A stretch of 5,019 bases of DNA from Pseudomonadota bacterium (lineage in GTDB: Bacteria > Desulfobacterota > Anaeroferrophillalia > Anaeroferrophillales > Anaeroferrophillaceae). The stretch lies in the NCBI GenBank assembly GCA_011042595.1, contig DQWO01000325.1, positions 1-5,019 on the forward strand. The letters are read 5' to 3'. Within the stretch, counting starts at the first letter, position 1. Each line of letters begins with the position of its first letter. A program made the translations under genes and the position numbers. Of this stretch, positions 1 through 4,669 are shown piece after piece. Below the pieces are notes generated by a model. It was not told the DNA's origin, searched no databases, and worked only from the letters and a program-made list of their open reading frames with translations.

Positions 1-1
1 C

Positions 2-769
2 ATGTTTACCTACCTGGCCGAAGATAAAGTACTCTTTTCCTGTGATGCTTTTGGCGGCTACGGGGCAGTTGATGATGCTCTTTTTGATGATGAGATGGAT
101 CTGGAAGCTTACTGGCCAGAAGCAAAGCGTTATCTGGGGACTATCGTCGCGTCTTATTTGCAGCATGTGGTCAAGGCTATTGATAAATGGGTGAAAGGGG
201 GGATGGGTATCGATATTTTATGTCCATCACACGGGCCGGTTTACCGGCAGAATCCCATGGCAATTATCAGCCGTTACCAGGAATGGGCAAAAAATGAGAA
301 ACAAGCAAAGGTAGTAATGATTGTTGGTTCCATGTGGGGCAATACCCATAAGATGGGAGAGATAGTTCGCCGGCGCCTGGAAGAAAAGGACATTGAAGTT
401 AAATATTTTGATGCAGCCAGTGCCGAGTCAGGGGCGATTCTCGGCGAAATGCTGAATGCCGGCGGGATTGTTTTCGGGGCGCCTACCTATGATGCTAATA
501 TCTATCCCAAACTGGAATATTATCTGATGCTGTTTAAAGACAAGAAAAAGAACGGCTATCCCGTAGGTGTTTTTACCCAGAACAGCTGGAATGTCAGTGT
601 TCTGCCAAAAATGGAATCTTACCTGAAGGATATGAAAGCAGAGATCATTCAGCCGGAAGTTGTCGGCCATGGAGCTCCGAATACAGAAGTGACTGAAGCC
701 TTGCGGCAGATGGCTGATAATCTGGCTGCAAGGATTAGCAATCCTTGTGCCTGTCCGCTGCCGGGATGA
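2..769 (+). CDS. fprA: Flavodiiron protein (A-type flavoprotein, FprA/ROO family), 5' partial
   Basis: Flavodiiron proteins are cytoplasmic enzymes that reduce O2 to water and/or NO to N2O at a diiron site, using electrons passed through FMN. The visible 255 residues contain the end of the metallo-beta-lactamase-like domain and a complete flavodoxin domain. In the first part, LFSCDAFGG carries the bridging Asp (D15) and CPSHGP carries the last His ligand (H77); both fit family positions near 165 and 227. The flavodoxin domain starts near residue 102, with an FMN phosphate loop GSMWGNTHKM (109-118) and GAPTYDANIYP (159-169). Family members are about 400 residues long, so roughly 150 N-terminal residues, including the H-x-E-x-D-H ligands, lie before the window. 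The methionine at position 2 is the internal one of the family's SMFTYL motif, not a start. The segment FTQNSWN (191-197) differs from the usual aromatic-glycine FMN loop. O2 versus NO preference cannot be read from this part. Confidence 0.93.
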   Translation: MFTYLAEDKVLFSCDAFGGYGAVDDALFDDEMDLEAYWPEAKRYLGTIVASYLQHVVKAIDKWVKGGMGIDILCPSHGPVYRQNPMAIISRYQEWAKNEKQAKVVMIVGSMWGNTHKMGEIVRRRLEEKDIEVKYFDAASAESGAILGEMLNAGGIVFGAPTYDANIYPKLEYYLMLFKDKKKNGYPVGVFTQNSWNVSVLPKMESYLKDMKAEIIQPEVVGHGAPNTEVTEALRQMADNLAARISNPCACPLPG

Positions 770-781
770 TTTTGAAGGATC

Positions 782-824
782 AAACCAGCGTTGTTCTCCT
801 GGTTGAGGAGGACAACGCTGGTTT
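782..824. terminator. Strong 19-bp hairpin between the flavodiiron and PilZ genes
   Basis: AAACCAGCGTTGTTCTCCT (782-800) is followed by a 5-nt loop GGTTG and an arm (806-824) that pairs along all 19 positions, with a single U-G wobble. It lies 12 bp after the flavodiiron stop codon, where a terminator is expected. Only GTTT and then an A-rich stretch follow the stem, so the U-tract is poor; it may terminate weakly, protect the 3' end of the mRNA, or attenuate read-through into the PilZ gene. The descending arm contains AGGAGG (806-811), a perfect Shine-Dalgarno sequence, paired inside the stem. Confidence 0.6.
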
Positions 825-841
825 AAAACGGATATTGATCA

Positions 842-1459
842 ATGAATGAAATTGAATTAGGCACCCCATTGCAGGTCCAGCTTGAGAAAATGCCGGATCG
901 TTTTAAAAGTGTTCTGGTGGGGATTGATCCGGGACAGTATATGATTATCCGGCAACCAGTTGCGGATGATGCTAAGGTCATTTTTGTTCCTGGAAAAGTG
1001 GTTGTTATCAGATTCTTACATCGTGGCAGTGTTTATGGCTTTCAAACTGAAATTATCAGTGTGGTGAAAGTCCCCGCGGCTCTTTTATTTATTAAGTATC
1101 CTGCCACGATAGAAGATCATAATTTACGCAATCATAAAAGAGTTGATTGTTATCTTCCCAGTCATCTCAAGCTTGGTGAGATGACGTTTAATTCCCGGAT
1201 TATTGATTTAAGTAAGGGAGGTTGTCAGGTTGCCATTGAAATCAGCGAGATGGAAGGTATTTCTAAGCCCATGGATGTTGATCAGCAGGTTGATCTTTCC
1301 TTTTGCCTTCCTGGATTGGCAGGTGAAATTAATCTTGAAGGGACGGTGAAAAAAATACTTAACGATAAGAATCAAATAAGAATAGGTTTGAAATTTAGCG
1401 AGATAGACGCAAAATATAAAGCTAAACTTTATGAATTTCTTGTTCCCGCCGGCGCTTGA
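842..1459 (+). CDS. YcgR-like PilZ-domain protein (predicted c-di-GMP receptor)
   Basis: A 205-residue cytoplasmic protein with two domains. Residues about 4-85 resemble the YcgR N-terminal (flagellar brake) beta-barrel: it opens with IELGTPLQVQL and includes a strand-rich VPGKVVVIRFLHRG segment. Residues about 92-200 form a PilZ domain with both halves of the c-di-GMP signature: R96-x3-R100 (RNHKR) and D122-x-S124-x2-G127 (DLSKGG), followed by the typical late strand IGLKF (181-185). Because the ligand residues are intact, real c-di-GMP binding is likely. In YcgR-type proteins this slows flagellar motors or adjusts surface behaviour; the target here is unknown. The start at 842 is the first possible one, since an in-frame stop lies at 836-838. 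No Shine-Dalgarno sits at normal distance, so a later start at Met17 is a weaker alternative. It lies on the same strand as the flavodiiron gene, 72 bp downstream across a hairpin. No membrane segments are visible. Confidence 0.9.
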   Translation: MNEIELGTPLQVQLEKMPDRFKSVLVGIDPGQYMIIRQPVADDAKVIFVPGKVVVIRFLHRGSVYGFQTEIISVVKVPAALLFIKYPATIEDHNLRNHKRVDCYLPSHLKLGEMTFNSRIIDLSKGGCQVAIEISEMEGISKPMDVDQQVDLSFCLPGLAGEINLEGTVKKILNDKNQIRIGLKFSEIDAKYKAKLYEFLVPAGA

Positions 1460-1784
1460 TTATCATTTTTTTGATCTTTGTTCCCACCTGATTTTTGTCA
1501 AACAACCCCAATCAGCTTCTATCCCCTTGGCCATCTTAGGGAGTGGTGCTTTTGATTTTGCCGACCTTCGAAGTAGGCTTGTCGGCATTCATTTAATTGA
1601 GGAAAATGATATCATACTCACCGAAAAGCCAAGCCTGTTTGTTCCCATGCCTTCATGAAATCTTATGTTGTGTATGACAAGGTGAAATTGGTGTCACCGA
1701 CGGGAGGGAAATTAAATTATCTGAAGAAATATTCAAGGGTGAATATCTCTCCGGTTAAAATTTTGGTAACCGCTGGTTGTTATG
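1460..1784. other. Intergenic stretch with no convincing gene
   Basis: Two short plus-strand reading frames exist here: 1431-1658 (75 codons, starting inside the PilZ gene) and 1655-1825 (56 codons, starting MKSYVVYDKV and running through the cbiK terminator). Neither has a Shine-Dalgarno or a recognisable domain, so I do not call them genes. A 7-bp inverted repeat TGCCGAC (1559-1565) / GTCGGCA (1581-1587) with a 15-nt loop could be a weak end for the PilZ transcript, but it lacks a T-run. No minus-strand frame looks coding. Confidence 0.6.
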
Positions 1785-1821
1785 AAAAAAGGTTTAGCTC
1801 CTTGATAGGAGCTAAACCTTT
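1785..1821 (-). terminator. Rho-independent terminator of cbiK
   Basis: A perfect 14-bp stem, AAAGGTTTAGCTCC (1788-1801) and GGAGCTAAACCTTT (1808-1821), has a 6-nt loop. On the minus strand the stem runs into six T residues (complement of the A-run at 1785-1790), the classic intrinsic terminator form. It lies about 50 nt past the cbiK stop. On the plus strand only TTTCTAAAAA follows, so it would stop the convergent PilZ transcript less well. Confidence 0.88.
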
Positions 1822-1873
1822 CTAAAAATATCATCATGGGTTTTTTTGAGAAATTCTCATTTTTCAAGGTAAC

Positions 1874-2848
1874 CTACAGTTCAATATCATTATCCTTGGC
1901 AACATCTTTGATGTGGTTTACATAAATAGCGGCAATGGCCGGATTCTCGCCAATACCTTTGGTTACTGGAATAACCTTTATTCCTTTGTCCTGAATAACC
2001 ATCTTCCATGAATCATCTTCATCACCGGCCATATCATTATTAGCATGGTCACCGGCAACAATCATAAAAGGTTTCAGGACAATCTTTTTGACTTTTGTAT
2101 GCAGCAAGCCATCCACCACATTACCAAGGGACGGGTATCCTTCTACGGTACCGACAAAAATGTTTGTTTTTGGATACATCTTCCGCAGTGTCTGTTGGAA
2201 TTCGGTGTAGGCTCCGGTACTGTAATATTCATTGCCATGTCCCATGTAAACCAGAGCGGCATTGTTCTTTTTTGCCAAGGCCACATCGGCAGCAAATGCC
2301 CTGGCTGCCGGGACCAGGTCTTCATGATAATCATGCTCAATACCGGATTTTCCCAGCAGTGGCCTGCCAATCACCAGTTTTTTGAAAGGCATGAACTTGG
2401 CCTTAATAGTTTTGATGGAATTCAGTGCGTTAACATATGAGGTCAGATCATTGTATTCCTCGCCAAAGTAAATATGGGTGGGTTGGACAATGATAATGTT
2501 ATAACCTTCATCCTGCAAGTCGGCAATAGTGGCCAAGGGTCCTTTGACGTAGAGAATATCTTTGGGAATGTTTGGGTTTTCTGACAGAAATTTCTGGTCA
2601 TTCTGCCTTTTATGCCAGATTTTTCGGATAATATTGGAGGTAAAGGCTACCTTGACTTTGATTTCGGGAAATGCTTTTTGTACGGTGTCCTGGATATTGG
2701 TGATGGCCACCAGGGCTGAGGGATAGCTAGTGCCAAAACCTGCCAGGACAATGGCTTTTTTGTCTGATTTTTGATTCATGGCAAATGATGATGTAATCAT
2801 AACCAGTGACAAAATCAAGATAATAAAGAGCGAAATAAAATGTTTCAT
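1874..2848 (-). CDS. cbiK: Sirohydrochlorin cobaltochelatase CbiK with signal peptide (periplasmic type)
   Basis: CbiK inserts Co2+ into sirohydrochlorin to make cobalt-factor II, the first committed step of anaerobic cobalamin synthesis; some homologues also act on Fe2+. The mature part begins with the family's first strand, AIVLAGFGTSYP (32-43). The metal/catalytic triad is visible as H204 (YMGHGNEYY), E236 (GTVEGYPS) and H268 (AGDHANND). Its spacing of 32 and 32 residues is close to the H145/E175/H207 set of Salmonella CbiK. A THIYFGEEY segment at 124-132 is also family-like. Residues 1-23 form a clear Sec signal peptide: K2, H3, a long hydrophobic run, then SSFA with cleavage likely after A23. 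This resembles the exported CbiK of Desulfovibrio vulgaris rather than the cytoplasmic enzyme. The 324-residue length equals a usual CbiK of about 264-300 residues plus the leader. Start choice is firm, with AGGAGG 8 nt upstream. It is transcribed alone from a riboswitch-controlled promoter. A role in metal or tetrapyrrole handling outside the cytoplasm is possible. Confidence 0.95.
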   Translation of the reverse strand: MKHFISLFIILILSLVMITSSFAMNQKSDKKAIVLAGFGTSYPSALVAITNIQDTVQKAFPEIKVKVAFTSNIIRKIWHKRQNDQKFLSENPNIPKDILYVKGPLATIADLQDEGYNIIIVQPTHIYFGEEYNDLTSYVNALNSIKTIKAKFMPFKKLVIGRPLLGKSGIEHDYHEDLVPAARAFAADVALAKKNNAALVYMGHGNEYYSTGAYTEFQQTLRKMYPKTNIFVGTVEGYPSLGNVVDGLLHTKVKKIVLKPFMIVAGDHANNDMAGDEDDSWKMVIQDKGIKVIPVTKGIGENPAIAAIYVNHIKDVAKDNDIEL

Positions 2849-2856
2849 AATTTGAA

Positions 2857-2862
2857 CCTCCT
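2857..2862 (-). promoter_or_regulatory. Ribosome binding site of cbiK
   Basis: Minus-strand AGGAGG lies 8 nt before the ATG at 2848. This perfect Shine-Dalgarno fixes the start and so confirms that the signal peptide is part of the product. Confidence 0.9.
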
Positions 2863-2992
2863 GAAATTTGAATGGGAATTTTGCGATGATTTATAACCAG
2901 AAGTTTAATATGATGGGATTTTCCGGGTTATATCACCGGCCACGTGGTTTAAAACATCGGGATTATTAACACCTCCTTTCATGGCCCGGGGC
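2863..2992 (-). other. Leader of cbiK between riboswitch terminator and RBS
   Basis: This 130-nt untranslated stretch holds no clear gene. It contains an 8-bp palindrome CCACGTGG (2940-2947) and a second strong Shine-Dalgarno-like AAAGGAGGTG (minus strand, 2970-2979) with no proper start codon at the right distance. The only ATG frame is a 25-codon ORF at 2982-2905 (starts MKGGVNNPDV). The Shine-Dalgarno-like bases are its own first codons, so it has no ribosome site of its own. Confidence 0.45.
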
Positions 2993-3027
2993 AAAAAAAC
3001 CCCGAAACGAAATATTTCGATTCGGGG
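2993..3027 (-). terminator. Riboswitch-controlled intrinsic terminator upstream of cbiK
   Basis: On the minus strand CCCCGAA-T-CGAAAT pairs with ATTTCG-T-TTCGGGG, a 14-position stem with one T-T mismatch. It is followed by seven T residues (complement of the A-run 2993-2999). It lies about 60 nt after the cobalamin aptamer and about 145 nt before the cbiK start, the expected place for an expression platform that ends transcription when cobalamin is bound. Confidence 0.9.
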
Positions 3028-3056
3028 ATTCCCTTTTTTATCCTCAAAATCTTTAT

Positions 3057-3088
3057 AAGGCGGCTTCTGTCCGTGAAGGATTCGCCTT
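3057..3088 (-). promoter_or_regulatory. Hairpin between aptamer and terminator (expression platform part)
   Basis: Minus-strand AAGGCG (3083-3088) pairs with CGCCTT (3057-3062); an inner TCC/GGA pairing can extend it. It directly abuts the 3' side of aptamer helix P1, so it probably takes part in the switch between antitermination and termination. Which state it belongs to cannot be decided by eye. Confidence 0.4.
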
Positions 3089-3257
3089 TTATCCAGGAAG
3101 GTCTTCTGACTCTCGGATTATCCTACTGACTGCGCCTTCCCATCCCGCTTTGGCAGGACAGTGGCATGTAACAGTGTTCGTCCCCGATTACAGCGGCGGG
3201 CCCGTCCCCGAATTTCACGGGGTTCCCTATTGTGCTCAAAACTGAGCGCCTGAATAA
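3089..3257 (-). promoter_or_regulatory. Cobalamin riboswitch aptamer (RF00174 type) controlling cbiK
   Basis: On the minus strand the conserved cobalamin-box landmarks occur in order: AGGGAACCCCGTGAAA, then GACGGGCCCGCCGCTGTAA, GCCACTG, GGGAAGGC, and finally GAGTCAGAAGACC. Helix P1 closes the element: TTATTCAGG (3249-3257) with CCTGGATAA (3089-3097), 9 positions with one wobble. A GCTCA/TGAGC hairpin near the 5' end fits P2. The peripheral GCCACTG/GGGAAGGC module fits the larger, adenosylcobalamin-type members. With a terminator downstream, the expected logic is off when cobalamin is plentiful. Confidence 0.96.
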
Positions 3258-3280
3258 TTTTTATCTATGTATGAATCATT

Positions 3281-3310
3281 TTATTAATTACATAACTTTC
3301 ATCATGTCAA
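3281..3310 (-). promoter_or_regulatory. Sigma-70 promoter for the cbiK riboswitch transcript
   Basis: A perfect -35 TTGACA (minus strand, plus positions 3305-3310) stands 18 nt from TAATAA (3281-3286). The -10 box is only a partial match, and TTAATA at 17 nt is an equal alternative. Transcription would begin near 3270-3275, just before helix P1 of the aptamer, which supports the call. Confidence 0.65.
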
Positions 3311-3320
3311 GAGAAAAGTA

Positions 3321-3412
3321 GTATCTAAAGTGAAACTCCCTGTATCTAGTCCTCCGGTAGTTTCATTTTTGGTTGGCAGTTAGGGTGTAATTAAGTGGAG
3401 GACTATTTTTTT
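3321..3412 (+). repeat. Repeat-rich segment with paired inverted repeats and a T7 tract
   Basis: GTATCTA occurs twice as a direct repeat 21 bp apart (3321-3327, 3342-3348). AAAGTGAAACT (3327-3337) can pair with AGTTTCATTTT (3359-3369), and TAGTCCTCC (3347-3355) is the exact inverted partner of GGAGGACTA (3397-3405). Seven T residues follow at 3406-3412. The two pairings interlock, so they form either a pseudoknot or alternative folds. This could be the 3' end of a small plus-strand RNA, or the end of a degraded insertion sequence with transposase-binding repeats. I cannot name the family. Confidence 0.4.
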
Positions 3413-3567
3413 CCGTTAAATACGTGTCAGTGCTCAACCACCTACAAATAAAACAAAATATGGTAGCTTTCTTAAAATGGAGGTATAAGGTAGAGGTGTT
3501 TGGTTAACAACATTCACACGGCACAAAAAGACATGATGGTCACTACTGATGTCCGGAACGAAAAATC
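3413..3567. other. AT-rich spacer between the divergent riboswitch units
   Basis: I see no gene here. The longest plausible frame is a short plus-strand one starting at ATG 3460 (15 codons, MVAFLKWRYK) with no ribosome site or known motif. The stretch contains isolated GGAGG words (3479-3483) without a matching gene. It may carry upstream promoter elements for the unit starting at 3568. Confidence 0.5.
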
Positions 3568-3595
3568 TTGACAAAAATCTTGGAGTCATTATAGG
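3568..3595 (+). promoter_or_regulatory. Sigma-70 promoter for the cbiL-cbiC riboswitch transcript
   Basis: A perfect -35 TTGACA (3568-3573) and a -10 TATAGG (3590-3595, 4 of 6 consensus) are 16 bp apart. Transcription would begin around 3601-3605, roughly 10 nt before the aptamer's P1 helix, exactly where needed for riboswitch control. Confidence 0.7.
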
Positions 3596-3612
3596 TAGTA
3601 CATTCATATAGA

Positions 3613-3768
3613 ATCGCAGTTTCGAAGAGGATTAAAAAGGGAACTCCGTGAAAATCGGAGACGGGCCCACCGCTGTAACCGGGGACGAACGCAATAGTCA
3701 CGCCACTGGGTAGAACCGGGAAGGCATTGCCAGTAGGATGAACCGGGAGTCAGAAGACCTGCTGTGAT
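3613..3768 (+). promoter_or_regulatory. Cobalamin riboswitch aptamer (RF00174 type) controlling cbiL-cbiC
   Basis: Conserved landmarks in order are AAAGGGAACTCCGTGAAAA (3636-3654), GACGGGCCCACCGCTGTAA (3660-3678), GCCACTGGG, CCGGGAAGGC, and GGGAGTCAGAAGACCTGC ending at 3762. P1 is ATCGCAG (3613-3619) with CTGTGAT (3762-3768), with one G-U wobble. It is highly similar to the minus-strand copy, and the P3 stem covaries (CTCCG/CGGAG here, CCCCG/CGGGG there), which shows that structure is being kept. Bound cobalamin is expected to favour the downstream terminator. Confidence 0.96.
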
Positions 3769-3778
3769 AATGGCCGTA

Positions 3779-3842
3779 AAGTCGGGAAGGGGAATTCGAC
3801 TTGTGGTGGATATCGGGGTAAATAATGGGAAATCCCGAAGTC
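3779..3842 (+). promoter_or_regulatory. Candidate antiterminator and anti-antiterminator strands
   Basis: AAGTCG (3779-3784) can pair with CGACTT (3797-3802). Alternatively GACTT (3798-3802) can pair with AAGTC (3838-3842), and TCGGGGT (3813-3819) with ATCCCGA (3832-3838). Both alternative pairings use the 5' arm of the terminator, so they would block it. The arrangement suits a cobalamin-dependent choice between folds; it is inferred from base pairing by eye only. Confidence 0.45.
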
Positions 3843-3867
3843 TTTTATTGGACTTCGGGATTTTTTT
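3830..3867 (+). terminator. Riboswitch-controlled intrinsic terminator upstream of cbiL
   Basis: AAATCCCGAAGTC (3830-3842) and GACTTCGGGATTT (3851-3863) form a perfect 13-bp stem with an 8-nt loop. The stem runs into a seven-T tract at 3861-3867. It lies about 60 nt after the aptamer and 41 nt before the cbiL start, so it is the expression platform of the plus-strand riboswitch. Confidence 0.93.
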
Positions 3868-3908
3868 ATGCTTGCAGCAGCCTGAATCAGAACAATGAAG
3901 GGAAACTT

Positions 3909-4625
3909 GTGAAAATCGGCAAATTTTATGGGATAGGTGTTGGGCCGGGTGATCCGGGGCTCCTGACTTTGCGCGCTGTTGAAGTGCTCTGTCAGGTGCA
4001 GGTGGTTTTTGCGGCCACCGGAGCCCGCAGTCATGATTGTGTTTCGGGGTCAGTGGTCAATGCGGTGGCTGGTTGTAAAGCCGAGCGGGTGACTTTGGTG
4101 TTTTCTATGGCCCGGGACATGGAAGATCGGCGACAGGCATGGTCCGACAATGCGAAACAGGTCGTTGATGTCTTGCAGCAGGGAAAAGACTGTGCGTTTG
4201 TGACCATCGGCGATCCATTGATTTACAGTACCTATACCTATCTTCTGCGCCAGGTACAGGAATTATTGCCGGAGGTTGAGGTGGAAACAATTCCCGGTAT
4301 TACTTCATTTCAGGCAGTGGCGGCTCGAAACAATCTGCCATTGGTGGAAGACCAGGCAACCCTGGGATTGATTCCAGCCTGGACCCGGGAAAGTACCCGT
4401 GATTCGCAATTTGAAAATGCGGATACGCTGGTTCTGTTGAAAACCTATCATCATCGCCAGGAAATTCTGGCCAGGTTAAGGGAAAGTGGCTTTGTCGGTG
4501 AATGTATCTATGCCAGCCGGGTGGGCCTTGATGATGAAATGATGGTGTCCGGGATCGATGCCATAGCCCAGGTACCGGATACCTATCTGTCGTTGATTAT
4601 TGCCAAACGTAAACCTGAAAGATGA
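3909..4625 (+). CDS. cbiL: Cobalt-factor II (precorrin-2) C20-methyltransferase CbiL
   Basis: CbiL uses S-adenosylmethionine to methylate C-20 of cobalt-factor II in the cytoplasm, giving cobalt-factor III in the anaerobic pathway. The 238-residue product matches the family length (Salmonella CbiL is 237). It starts with the diagnostic KFYGIGVGPGDPGLLTLRA (residues 5-23), followed by IGDPLIYSTY (100-109), PGITSFQAVAA (129-139) and LLKTY (176-180), all typical SAM-binding and core elements of tetrapyrrole methylases. I chose the GTG at 3909 because the next in-frame ATG upstream (3825) lies before the transcription terminator and would add residues encoded by its stem, and because family proteins begin a few residues before the GxGxGDP motif. 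The ribosome site is weak (GAAGGG, 6 nt spacer). The aerobic homologue CobI has the same fold, but the neighbouring cbiC and cbiK favour the cobalt-early route. cbiC follows after 44 bp, likely in one operon. Confidence 0.93.
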   Translation: MKIGKFYGIGVGPGDPGLLTLRAVEVLCQVQVVFAATGARSHDCVSGSVVNAVAGCKAERVTLVFSMARDMEDRRQAWSDNAKQVVDVLQQGKDCAFVTIGDPLIYSTYTYLLRQVQELLPEVEVETIPGITSFQAVAARNNLPLVEDQATLGLIPAWTRESTRDSQFENADTLVLLKTYHHRQEILARLRESGFVGECIYASRVGLDDEMMVSGIDAIAQVPDTYLSLIIAKRKPER

Positions 4626-4669
4626 TGGGGGCTAGATGAAAGCTTCCTCTGTTTATAGCGGAGTACTGT

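Noticed and set aside
428..670. Minus-strand 80-codon frame
   Set aside because: Antisense shadow of the flavodiiron flavodoxin domain.
1847..1865. TGAGAA/TTCTCA inverted repeat followed by T residues as a plus-strand terminator
   Set aside because: The arms are only one base apart, so a real loop leaves about four AT-rich pairs, too weak to call.
2045..2440. Plus-strand open frames opposite cbiK (131 and 96 codons)
   Set aside because: They lie entirely antisense to a gene with clear catalytic motifs, have no ribosome sites and no recognisable domains.
3281..3567. A third riboswitch or CRISPR-like array between the two cobalamin units
   Set aside because: No cobalamin-box words, no regularly spaced repeats of CRISPR length, and only one short direct repeat pair.
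3750..4034. Minus-strand 94-codon frame across the riboswitch and cbiL start
   Set aside because: It crosses the aptamer end and terminator and is antisense to cbiL; no family resemblance.
4105..4290. Minus-strand 61-codon frame inside cbiL
   Set aside because: Antisense shadow within a well supported coding region.
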